Source: JBCBJZ01 sp038522635 (GTDB lineage Bacteria; Pseudomonadota; Alphaproteobacteria; Rhizobiales; Hyphomicrobiaceae). Taken from it: a stretch of 16,594 nucleotides of DNA. The DNA lies in NCBI GenBank assembly GCA_038522635.1, contig JBCBJZ010000079.1:1-16594 (forward strand), read 5' to 3'. Positions 1 to 6,350 of the stretch are shown piece by piece. Made by a program: the position numbers and the translations under genes. The notes beneath the pieces were generated by a model. That model was not told the origin of the DNA and did no database searches. It saw only the letters and a list, made by a program, of their open reading frames with translations. Within the stretch, counting starts at the first letter, position 1, and the number at the start of each line of letters is the position of its first letter.

Positions 1-212
1 ATGCCATTTTGCGGGGCCTCGTAGAGGACGAACGATCGGTGGCTGACCTGGTGGCGGCGGGCCATGATGAAGCGGTGGTGACGCGCATCGAACGGTTGCT
101 TTACATCGCGGAATACAAGCGGCGGCAGTCGGCGCCCGGCGTCAAGATTTCGGCGCGCAATTTCGGCCGCGACCGCCGCTACCCGATCATCAACAAGTGG
201 CGCGGAGCTTAA
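1..212 (+). CDS. nadE: NAD+ synthase, C-terminal end (partial)
   Basis: This is the last 70 or so codons of a gene that begins before the window; the frame is open from base 3 and ends in TAA. The tail carries the run YIAEYKRRQ followed by PGVK, NFGRDRRYPI and a final NKWR, which I recognise as the C-terminus of NAD+ synthases, the enzyme that amidates nicotinic acid adenine dinucleotide to NAD+ with ATP and ammonia or glutamine. The TTG at base 9 is only the first possible start inside the window, not the real start. The catalytic ATP-binding core lies outside the window, so whether this is the glutamine-dependent two-domain form cannot be seen. The stop is 38 bases from the stop of the convergent YbaK-type gene. 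Confidence 0.85.
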   Translation, partial: AILRGLVEDERSVADLVAAGHDEAVVTRIERLLYIAEYKRRQSAPGVKISARNFGRDRRYPIINKWRGA

Positions 213-250
213 GGCTCAGCGGGCAGCACGTTGCTCGCATCATAGTAGCT

Positions 251-733
251 TTAGGCGACGCGCAGCACGGTCGCGCCGACCGCGTCACGTAGGGCGGCGG
301 GGTCGACGGCAAAGACGGTGTCGGGTGTACCCGCGGCAGCCCAGACGCGCGCGTGCACAAGCAAGGCTTCATCCATAAAGGTCGCAAGCGGCGTTGCGTG
401 GCCAAGCGGCGGGATGCCGCCGATCGCGTAGCCGGTGAGACTGCGCACGTAGGCGGCATCGGGACGTTTGAGGGCGGCGCCGAGCACGCCTGCGACCGCC
501 TTCTCGTTGACACGGTTATCGCCGGCGACCAACAGCAGCACCGGGGTCTCATCATCGCGGCGCTGAAAGACGAGCGACTTAATGATCTGCCCGACCGCAC
601 AACCGCAGGCGCGGGCGGCGTCTTCGGCCGTCCGCGTGCTTTCGCCGTGCTGCACCACATCCACGTTGAGGCCTGCCCGCCGGCAGGCGTCGATCACGCG
701 TTGCGTGGCGGGCTTAAATGGCGGTGCGTTCAT
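251..733 (-). CDS. YbaK/ProX-family aminoacyl-tRNA deacylase
   Basis: The 160-residue product matches the YbaK/EbsC/ProX fold of small trans-editing proteins, which hydrolyse mischarged aminoacyl-tRNAs such as Cys- or Ala-tRNA(Pro) in the cytoplasm. Recognisable features are the N-terminal VIDACRRAGL helix, QIIKSLVF carrying the conserved lysine, the LLLVAGDNRVN strand, and the glycine-rich GYAIGGIPPLGH loop that lines the active site. The frame stays open upstream to base 820, but the ATG at 733 is chosen because AGGAG sits just before it and the family usually begins close to there. It is encoded opposite to its neighbours: convergent with nadE and divergent from gatC. Substrate specificity within the family cannot be told from sequence alone. 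Confidence 0.85.
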   Translation of the reverse strand: MNAPPFKPATQRVIDACRRAGLNVDVVQHGESTRTAEDAARACGCAVGQIIKSLVFQRRDDETPVLLLVAGDNRVNEKAVAGVLGAALKRPDAAYVRSLTGYAIGGIPPLGHATPLATFMDEALLVHARVWAAAGTPDTVFAVDPAALRDAVGATVLRVA

Positions 734-824
734 GGCCGCTCCTGCGTTTGAGGCTGGCAGTTTCGCGCGACGGTTGCAGCAGAGCCGCGTCAACAGCGGC
801 GTCGAGAGCCGAGCTTGCATCGCA

Positions 825-853
825 TTGCATGGTGGCCTGCCTACGCGTAGAAA
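825..853 (+). promoter_or_regulatory. Candidate promoter for gatCA
   Basis: TTGCAT (825-830) is separated by 17 bases from TAGAAA (848-853) in the divergent gap before gatC. The spacing is ideal but the -35 box matches the consensus poorly, and a second TTGCAT lies at 815-820. This is a weak prediction from position and spacing. Confidence 0.25.
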
Positions 854-909
854 GCGCGCTGATCAACATGCGCGGGCGGTGTGCGCGCCGGGACCACGAG
901 GAGCTTCCC

Positions 910-1197
910 ATGGACGTCGATGAGGCCACGGTGCGCCGGATTGCGCGGTTGGCGCGCATCAAGGTGAGCGATGAGGAGGCGGCCGCGCTGAAGGGTGAGC
1001 TGTCGGGCATCCTGACCTGGGTTGAGCAGCTCAATGAGGTCGATACCGACGGCGTGCCGCCGATGACGAGCGCGGTGGAAACGACGTTGCGCCAGCGAGA
1101 GGATGTGGTGAGCGCAGGTGACATCGCTGATCAGGTGACCGCGAACGCCCCGGTGGCCGATGACGGTTATTTCGTGGTGCCGAAGGTGGTCGAGTAG
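910..1197 (+). CDS. gatC: Asp-tRNA(Asn)/Glu-tRNA(Gln) amidotransferase subunit C
   Basis: This 95-residue protein is the small GatC subunit, which clamps GatA to GatB in the complex that converts misacylated Glu-tRNA(Gln) or Asp-tRNA(Asn) to the amidated form. The N-terminal helix with VRRIARLARIKVS, the ILTWVEQLNEVDTDGV segment and the C-terminal YFVVPKVVE are typical of the family, and the length is normal. The ATG at 910 follows an AGGAG ribosome binding site; the longer open frame back to 718 overlaps the divergent gene and is not needed. gatA follows 107 bases downstream in the same direction, as in many alphaproteobacteria. Confidence 0.95.
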   Translation: MDVDEATVRRIARLARIKVSDEEAAALKGELSGILTWVEQLNEVDTDGVPPMTSAVETTLRQREDVVSAGDIADQVTANAPVADDGYFVVPKVVE

Positions 1198-1304
1198 CGC
1201 GCCTGCGCATCCCTCATCCCGCGTGCCATGGCGCGCTAGCCTGCTGATCAGGCCCCGCTGCCGCCACTGTATCCGCTGCCCCCGCTGAACGTTGGAAACA
1301 CCTG

Positions 1305-2798
1305 ATGACAGACCACGCTGCGCTGACCGCGCTGACGCTTGCTGAGGCCCGTGACCGCCTGCGCGCCAAGGACTTCACCGCGCGCGAACTCACACAAGCC
1401 TTTTTGACCGCAATCGATGGCGGCAACGGTGCGCTCAACGCTTATGTGCTGCCAACGCCGGAGCACGCGCTGGCCCAGGCCGATGCGAGCGATGCGCGCC
1501 TGGCAAGGGACGAAGCCCGGGCGTTGGAAGGCTTGCCGCTGGGCGTCAAGGACCTGTTTTGCACCAAGGGTGTGCGCACCACGGCGAGCTCCAACATCCT
1601 TGGCAACTTCGTCCCCACCTACGAATCGACCGTGACGCAAAACCTGTGGGATGGCGGCGCCGTCATGCTTGGCAAACTCAACAACGACGAGTTCGCCATG
1701 GGCTCATCGAACGAGACCAGCGCGTTCGGCCCGGTGGTCAACCCCTGGCGGCGCAACGATGGCGCTAACGCGAAGCTTGTGCCCGGCGGATCATCCGGTG
1801 GGTCGGCAAGCGCGGTTGCCGCCGATCTTTGCCTTGCGGCGACGGCCACCGATACGGGCGGCTCGATCCGTCAGCCCGCGGCCATCACCGGCACCGTCGG
1901 CGTCAAGCCCACCTACGGGCGCTGCTCACGGTGGGGGATCATCGCGTTCGCGTCATCGCTCGACCAGGCCGGGCCCATCACCAAGACCGTGCGTGACAGC
2001 GCGATCATGCTGCAGCACATGGCAAGCGTGGACCCGATGGACACCACCAGCATCGATTTGCCCGTGCCCGACTACGAGGCGGCGCTTGGCGGTTCGATCA
2101 AGGGCCTCAAGGTCGGTGTCCCCAAGGAGTACCGCCTCGACGGCATGCCCGACGAGATCGAGACGCTCTGGCAGCAAGGCATCGCCTGGCTCAAGGATGC
2201 GGGTGCGGACATCATCGATGTGTCGCTGCCGCACACGCGTTACGCGTTGCCCGCCTATTACATCGTCGCGCCTGCGGAATGCTCTTCCAACCTCGCGCGT
2301 TACGATGGCGTGCGTTACGGCAAGCGCGTCGAAGGGCGCGACATCATCGACCTTTACGAGAACACGCGGTCGGCGGGCTTCGGCGCCGAAGTCAAACGGC
2401 GGGTGCTGATCGGCACATACGTGCTCTCGGCGGGCTATTACGATGCCTACTACTTGAAGGCGCAGCAAGTGCGCACGCTGATCAAGCGTGATTTTGAGAC
2501 CACGTTCGAAGACGTTGATGTGCTGTTGACGCCGACCACGCCGGGGCCGGCGTTCGGCATCGGCGAGGTGGTCGGCGATCCGGTTCAGATGTACCTCAAC
2601 GACATCTTCACGGTGACGGTGAACATGGCGGGACTGCCGGGCCTGTCGGTGCCGGCGGGCCTGTCAGGCGAGGGCACGCCGCTTGGCTTGCAGCTGATCG
2701 GCAAGGCGTTCGATGAAGCGACCTTGTTCAAAGTCGGCGCGGTGCTTGAAGAGGCTGCCGGACCACAGGCCAAGCCCGAGGCCTGGTGGACCGCGTGA
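1305..2798 (+). CDS. gatA: Asp-tRNA(Asn)/Glu-tRNA(Gln) amidotransferase subunit A
   Basis: GatA (497 residues) is the amidase subunit that releases ammonia from glutamine for tRNA-dependent amidation. It has the amidase-signature catalytic triad: Lys82 in GVKD, the cis-serine Ser163 in PGGSSGGS, and the nucleophile Ser187 in DTGGSIRQPA. The following GVKPTYGR and LDQAGPI segments are also family hallmarks, and the length is normal. The insert-like NPWRRNDGANAK before the PGGSSGG loop is of a kind I associate with alphaproteobacterial GatA. The start has only a weak GGAAA upstream. The stop codon overlaps the next gene (GTGA), so the two are probably translationally coupled. gatB, which often follows gatA, is not in the window. 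Confidence 0.96.
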   Translation: MTDHAALTALTLAEARDRLRAKDFTARELTQAFLTAIDGGNGALNAYVLPTPEHALAQADASDARLARDEARALEGLPLGVKDLFCTKGVRTTASSNILGNFVPTYESTVTQNLWDGGAVMLGKLNNDEFAMGSSNETSAFGPVVNPWRRNDGANAKLVPGGSSGGSASAVAADLCLAATATDTGGSIRQPAAITGTVGVKPTYGRCSRWGIIAFASSLDQAGPITKTVRDSAIMLQHMASVDPMDTTSIDLPVPDYEAALGGSIKGLKVGVPKEYRLDGMPDEIETLWQQGIAWLKDAGADIIDVSLPHTRYALPAYYIVAPAECSSNLARYDGVRYGKRVEGRDIIDLYENTRSAGFGAEVKRRVLIGTYVLSAGYYDAYYLKAQQVRTLIKRDFETTFEDVDVLLTPTTPGPAFGIGEVVGDPVQMYLNDIFTVTVNMAGLPGLSVPAGLSGEGTPLGLQLIGKAFDEATLFKVGAVLEEAAGPQAKPEAWWTA

Positions 2799-3424
2799 CG
2801 CGACAGCGGCTTGCCATACCGCCAGGACGCCGTCTGGCACGCATGGCGACGACGATGGCGATGACGCTGGCTGTCGCGGGCGCGCTCGCCGGGTGCGCTT
2901 CGACCTCGCGGGTGACCGATCAGCTCACGCGGAACGCGCTGTTGCGCGGCCAGCAAGCGGTCGCGATCCTTGGTTTCACGTTCGAAGGGCAGCGTTGCAA
3001 GGTCACCAACGCGTTGCTGGCGCAGGAAAGCCAGCCAGGGCTTTATCGAGGCCTACGCCCGATCAAGATCGTGGACGCGTGGCCCGATGCTGGCGGCATC
3101 CCGCAGGTCCGGTTGAAACCCGGCACCTATCATATCGTGTTCGTCAGTTGCGGTGTCGGCGCTCGCGTCTTCAAGGTCGGTCAGCCGGCAAGTAACTTTG
3201 CGCTAAGCCCCCACTACCGCCAGAGCCTGGCAAGTTTCACCGTGGGCCCGGGCGAAATCGTCAACCTTGGCATGCTGCGCTTGAGCGGGTTTGCGGGCCG
3301 GAACGCGGCCCGTGTCGACGTGGTGGCGATGCCTCCAGGTGCGCTTGCCATGCTGCGACGCCAGCGGCCGAACCTGGCAGCGCAGATGGTGAGCCGCGCG
3401 ATGGTGGCCGGGGCCGGCGGGTGA
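2795..3424 (+). CDS. Predicted lipoprotein of unknown function
   Basis: The 209-residue product has an arginine-rich N-terminus, a short hydrophobic segment and a lipobox LAGC (residues 31-34), so Cys34 should be lipidated after signal peptidase II cleavage. The mature part looks soluble. A central stretch reading QVRLKPGTYHIVFVSCG resembles the edge of a small beta-sandwich, but I recognise no named family. Two cysteines (in EGQRCK and in VSCG) remain in the mature protein. The GTG at 2795 makes a 4-base overlap with the gatA stop and has GGTGG upstream; a GTG at 2786 would add three residues, and the ATG at 2843 would lose the positively charged n-region. Cotranscription with gatA is likely, but a functional link is not obvious. 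Confidence 0.7.
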   Translation: MTRQRLAIPPGRRLARMATTMAMTLAVAGALAGCASTSRVTDQLTRNALLRGQQAVAILGFTFEGQRCKVTNALLAQESQPGLYRGLRPIKIVDAWPDAGGIPQVRLKPGTYHIVFVSCGVGARVFKVGQPASNFALSPHYRQSLASFTVGPGEIVNLGMLRLSGFAGRNAARVDVVAMPPGALAMLRRQRPNLAAQMVSRAMVAGAGG

Positions 3425-3469
3425 ACTTTGAGGGTACGCCTGCGCATGGCCCAGGTGCCCATGGCGTGC

Positions 3470-3532
3470 TAGATCATCGGCCGACGGATGGGATCACCAT
3501 AGGTGAGCCCGCAATCGACCAAAGATGATCTA
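3470..3532. other. Nested inverted repeat, possible structured RNA or protein-binding site
   Basis: The outer arms TAGATCATC (3470-3478) and GATGATCTA (3524-3532) are perfectly complementary over 9 bases. Inside them GGCCGA (3479-3484) pairs with TCGACC (3515-3520) with one mismatch. At the centre GGG..CACC (3490-3498) pairs with GGTG..CCC (3502-3510) around a 3-base loop. The three nested stems form one long imperfect hairpin in the gap between the lipoprotein and the chorismate mutase gene. No T-tract follows, so a simple intrinsic terminator is not supported. Confidence 0.5.
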
Positions 3533-3534
3533 AA

Positions 3535-3547
3535 TCTGCAATGCAGA
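3535..3547. repeat. Short perfect inverted repeat
   Basis: TCTGCA and TGCAGA flank a single central A, giving a perfect 13-base dyad that begins two bases after the larger nested repeat ends. Its size suits a dimeric DNA-binding protein better than an RNA hairpin, because the one-base loop cannot close. The function is unknown, and chance occurrence is possible. Confidence 0.35.
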
Positions 3548-3647
3548 GCAACTTCGGGCGCGAAGGCGAGGCGTTAGGTGTTTGAGCCGATGCTTCGCAC
3601 GTTGCGCGCTTTGTTCTAGAGCGCTGCCCTAAGCAAGAGGCGTGACG

Positions 3648-3992
3648 ATGGTGAAGCGGCCGGCGGACTGCAATGACATGGGCGACGTGCGCGTCGAGAT
3701 CGACCGGCTGGATGCGGGGCTTGTCGACCTGTTGGCGGAGCGTTTCGGCTACGTGGAGCGCGCTTGGCAGATCAAGCAGCGCGAGCAGGCCGCCGCCAAT
3801 GTGCCCTGGCGAAACCAGCAGGTGATCGACAAGGTGCGCGCGCGCGCCGAGAGCCAGGGGCTGCCGCCCGATCTGGTGGAGGCGCTGTGGCGGCAGATGA
3901 TCGGCTGGTTCATCCAGTATGAAGAAGAGAAGCTGCGCGCTGAAGCCGACGGTGATGGTGACCGAGAGACGCCGTCTGGCGACAGCACCTGA
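3648..3992 (+). CDS. AroQ-class chorismate mutase (PchB-like)
   Basis: This 114-residue all-helical protein belongs to the AroQ chorismate mutase family, which rearranges chorismate to prephenate for phenylalanine and tyrosine synthesis. By hand alignment with my recollection of Pseudomonas PchB (isochorismate pyruvate lyase), the PADC..M.DVR start, EIDRLD and the WRQMIGWFI helix agree, and Arg15, Arg32 and Lys43 match the substrate-binding Arg14, Arg31 and Lys42. Position 92 is Glu where PchB has Gln90. The ATG at 3648 is preferred over the GTG at 3642 because AAGAGG (3635-3640) is well spaced only for the ATG. No siderophore genes are nearby, so a chorismate mutase role is more likely than a lyase role. 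The C-terminus is a charged, probably disordered tail. Confidence 0.85.
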   Translation: MVKRPADCNDMGDVRVEIDRLDAGLVDLLAERFGYVERAWQIKQREQAAANVPWRNQQVIDKVRARAESQGLPPDLVEALWRQMIGWFIQYEEEKLRAEADGDGDRETPSGDST

Positions 3993-4030
3993 TCGGCGTT
4001 TGAGCGTTCATCTTCAGCCTTCAGCCATTC

Positions 4031-4050
4031 CCCGCAGAGCGGGCGTTTCT
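4031..4050 (+). terminator. Weak terminator-like hairpin
   Basis: CCCGC (4031-4035) and GCGGG (4039-4043) form a 5-base GC stem with a 3-base loop, followed by CGTTTCT. It lies between the chorismate mutase stop and the next small gene. The stem is short and the T-run only three bases, so termination is likely partial at best. Confidence 0.3.
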
Positions 4051-4074
4051 GCACTTTCAGACGAGAGGTTCTCG

Positions 4075-4389
4075 ATGCCGACCTTCCCGCCCGATCTGCA
4101 ACAGATGGTGCTCGTCGCTTTCTTCAACCCGGCAACCATTCTGGTGGCCTATTTGATCGGTCGGCGTGCCGATCAGGCAGCCAAAGTGCTCGTTGCAGCC
4201 TTTGCAGCCGCGTTTGCTGGTTTGATGTTCGCGATGCTGCTCGACGCGTTCGGCATCTACATCGGTTATGCGAATGCGGTCGGCGGCATCTTTGCGATGT
4301 CTTTCGTTTACGGGCTTGTTTGGGCTTACCTCGGCTACGTCACGCGGCCAAAGGACGAGGATGCGGCACCCGCCCACGACGGCGAGTAA
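4075..4389 (+). CDS. Small three-helix membrane protein of unknown function
   Basis: The 104-residue product is mostly hydrophobic, with three likely membrane helices at about residues 9-27, 36-60 and 65-87. A short charged loop (GRRADQAAK) separates the first two, and a hydrophilic C-terminal tail (RPKDEDAAPAHDGE) ends the protein. By the positive-inside rule the first loop and the tail would be on different sides unless one helix is re-entrant, so the topology is uncertain. GAGAGG stands upstream of the ATG, supporting translation. I recognise no named family. It lies 82 bases after the chorismate mutase gene on the same strand, with only a weak hairpin between, so cotranscription is possible. 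Confidence 0.65.
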   Translation: MPTFPPDLQQMVLVAFFNPATILVAYLIGRRADQAAKVLVAAFAAAFAGLMFAMLLDAFGIYIGYANAVGGIFAMSFVYGLVWAYLGYVTRPKDEDAAPAHDGE

Positions 4390-4540
4390 CAGGCGCGTGA
4401 TGTTGCCGGTTGGCCACAAAGGTCGGGCTCAATCGTTTTTGCGCGGCTTTGTGACCGCGTCTTAACGGCGGTCCTCGTAGGATGAAGATGGGTTGAGGTT
4501 AACCGCCTTCGTCGCGGCGTTCAGTTTGCGGGGCAAGTGA

Positions 4541-5722
4541 GTGATGGGCAGCGTCTTGGCGCGTGGGCGGTTGCGAACCGCCCTCTCTGCAGTCTTTTTG
4601 TCTTTTGGTTTGGTGTTTTCAGCGTTCTGGTCGCTCGGTGTGGTGACACCAGACGTAGCGGTTGCGGCTGGCGCTCCTGGCGCGGTGGCATCCCCGCAGG
4701 ACCAAGGATCGGCGCCGCCGACTCCGTCCGTGACCCACCCGGGGCTCGCGTATCTGGAAAGCCTCAGGGGCAAAAAGGGTTACCTCGCACCCAGCGAGAT
4801 CGATCCGCGCTTTACCCTTGCGCTTTACGTGAACGCGCGCGCCCGCGGGCGCAACGCGCAGCGGATGTGGGTGCTGCAACGCGATGCCCTTGGCGGGCCA
4901 TGGCGGTTGGCGCTTTGGGACAAGCGCTGGTGGAAATCGGCCAAGCGCCGTTCGCGCTACAAGTGGACCGCCGGTGACGCGCCGCCGTTCAGCTGGCTCG
5001 TCTCCACGGGTCGCAAGTATCGCGGTGATAAACGCTCAGGGCCAACGCCGCTTGGCGTGTTCGCGCTTGATGAACGTCGCTATCGCTCGCATCGCGGCTA
5101 CCACGCGCCGGGCATGGTCCACGTGATGTACATCGACTACCACTACCGCTCGGGCCGTCGCTCGGGCGTCGCGTTCCACGGCACCACGCCGCGGCAGTAC
5201 CGCAAGCTTGGCCGTATCGACAGCCACGGCTGCATCCGCATGCATCAGCGTAACGCGCTGGCTTTGTTGTCGCGGCTGAAAGGCTGGGACAAGCAGGTGG
5301 CGAAGGCGCTGCGCTGGGGCGAAGTTCCGCGGTTCTGGAAGCGGCAGCGCTACGCCAACCGCTACGGTTATACACGCGATGGGCGCCTGCACGCGGCGCC
5401 AGCGCCCGTCCCAACCTCAACGCCAGCCTCGACCGAAGGACCACCTGCACGGCCTGCAAAGCCTGCGACCGCCGCAGAGCCCGCCCGTGCGCAGGGCGGC
5501 ACGCAAGCGAAGCCCGTGGTTGCCGTGGGCCGACCGGGCGATGCCACGGGCTCACCACGCTCACCCAAGGCGCCCGCGGTGCAAGCGCAGGGGCGGACCG
5601 ATGCGGGCGAAGGCGATGCCGGCGTGCGCGATGATCGGGATGACGCTGACGCACCGATGGTGCTGCCCCGCGTTCTCACCAAGACAGGCTACCGGGCGCT
5701 GACGGTGATCTTCCAGGACTGA
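4541..5722 (+). CDS. L,D-transpeptidase (YkuD domain), secreted
   Basis: This 393-residue protein is a predicted periplasmic L,D-transpeptidase, a class that makes 3-3 peptidoglycan cross-links or attaches proteins to peptidoglycan. An N-terminal hydrophobic segment (about residues 12-43) ending in VAVAAGAP looks like a signal peptide. The YkuD domain spans roughly residues 90-260, with the HGT motif at His213 and the catalytic SHGCIRM motif at Ser228-His229-Gly230-Cys231 with Arg233; all key residues are present. The PTPLGVFAL segment is also typical. Residues 286 to about 378 form a Pro/Ala-rich, probably disordered tail, ending in a short ordered-looking stretch (VLPRVLTKTGYRALTVIFQ). The start is either GTG 4541 or the adjacent ATG 4544; GGGG upstream fits both. 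No cognate substrate gene is adjacent. Confidence 0.9.
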   Translation: MMGSVLARGRLRTALSAVFLSFGLVFSAFWSLGVVTPDVAVAAGAPGAVASPQDQGSAPPTPSVTHPGLAYLESLRGKKGYLAPSEIDPRFTLALYVNARARGRNAQRMWVLQRDALGGPWRLALWDKRWWKSAKRRSRYKWTAGDAPPFSWLVSTGRKYRGDKRSGPTPLGVFALDERRYRSHRGYHAPGMVHVMYIDYHYRSGRRSGVAFHGTTPRQYRKLGRIDSHGCIRMHQRNALALLSRLKGWDKQVAKALRWGEVPRFWKRQRYANRYGYTRDGRLHAAPAPVPTSTPASTEGPPARPAKPATAAEPARAQGGTQAKPVVAVGRPGDATGSPRSPKAPAVQAQGRTDAGEGDAGVRDDRDDADAPMVLPRVLTKTGYRALTVIFQD

Positions 5723-5820
5723 GAAGGCGCGGACGTAGGTGCCTTGCCTTCACGTTCGGCAGCGGCGGCGGCAGCTGCGGACGGTACGCCAAGCGGTTGT
5801 TCTAACGTGCATCTTTCGCG

Positions 5821-5838
5821 TCAGGTATAGCTACCTGA
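5821..5838. terminator. Hairpin between convergent genes
   Basis: TCAGGTA (5821-5827) and TACCTGA (5832-5838) form a perfect 7-base stem around TAGC. It sits between the convergent L,D-transpeptidase and ferredoxin genes, 12 bases beyond the ferredoxin stop. There is no T-tract on either strand, so it may be a Rho-assisted terminator or an end-stabilising hairpin. Confidence 0.4.
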
Positions 5839-5850
5839 GCCGGATGAATT

Positions 5851-6282
5851 TCAGGCCCGCTTCACCGCAAACGGGTTTTGATAGAGATCGGTGTGGCTCT
5901 CCACGCCCGCGTCGATGGTACAGGCGCTGCGCGGGCGCGCCACGCACAGCAGGACGTAGCCGGCCCGCGACTGGCGTTTGTTCAGCGCCGTGCCCTTGGG
6001 TTGCACCACTTTACCGGTGGTCAGCCGGGCCGCACAGGTGATGCAGCCGCCGTAACGGCACGCGACGGGCAGCGCCAGGCCTTCCCGCTCAAACGCGTCG
6101 AGGATCGCCTCGTCCTCGCGCACCATCAACGTCAGCCCACCTCGGTTGCGCAAGGTCACAGCATGGCAGCGCTCACCGGCGTCCGCGTCTGCCTCGGCGT
6201 CCGCGCCGCGCCCTTCGCGCCGGGCTCTGCCATTGACGTCAGCAGCTTCGAGGCCATCGTCCGGCTTAGCGGGCCCATTCAT
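5851..6282 (-). CDS. Plant-type [2Fe-2S] ferredoxin
   Basis: The 143-residue protein ends in a plant-type ferredoxin domain (about residues 40-130) with cluster ligands Cys75, Cys80, Cys83 and Cys113, spaced C-x4-C-x2-C-x29-C. The region AGYVLLCVARPRSACTI and the later ESHTDLY strongly recall the C-terminal half of photosynthetic PetF ferredoxins rather than adrenodoxin-type proteins. The first 38 residues are charged and low-complexity, so probably disordered. Such proteins are one-electron carriers in the cytoplasm. It begins 68 bases downstream of the formate dehydrogenase catalytic subunit on the same strand, so it probably belongs to that operon and may exchange electrons with the enzyme; that role is inferred. 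AGGAG lies 9 bases before the ATG, and a nearer ATG is followed at once by a stop. Confidence 0.85.
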   Translation of the reverse strand: MNGPAKPDDGLEAADVNGRARREGRGADAEADADAGERCHAVTLRNRGGLTLMVREDEAILDAFEREGLALPVACRYGGCITCAARLTTGKVVQPKGTALNKRQSRAGYVLLCVARPRSACTIDAGVESHTDLYQNPFAVKRA

Positions 6283-6350
6283 GGCATGGCGCTCCTGAAG
6301 GCGGTTTGCGTCGGCCGGCCGTGAAAGGCCTCCCTCGCGCGCGCCACAAC

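Noticed and set aside
1239..1253. GCCTG/CAGGC inverted repeat between gatC and gatA
   Set aside because: It is a five-base stem in GC-rich DNA with no T-tract; chance is a sufficient explanation.
4462..4504. TTAAC half-sites (4462-4466 and GTTAACC at 4498-4504) recalling CtrA boxes before the L,D-transpeptidase gene
   Set aside because: The halves are 31 bases apart rather than 7, so they do not form a CtrA site; TTAAC is also expected by chance.
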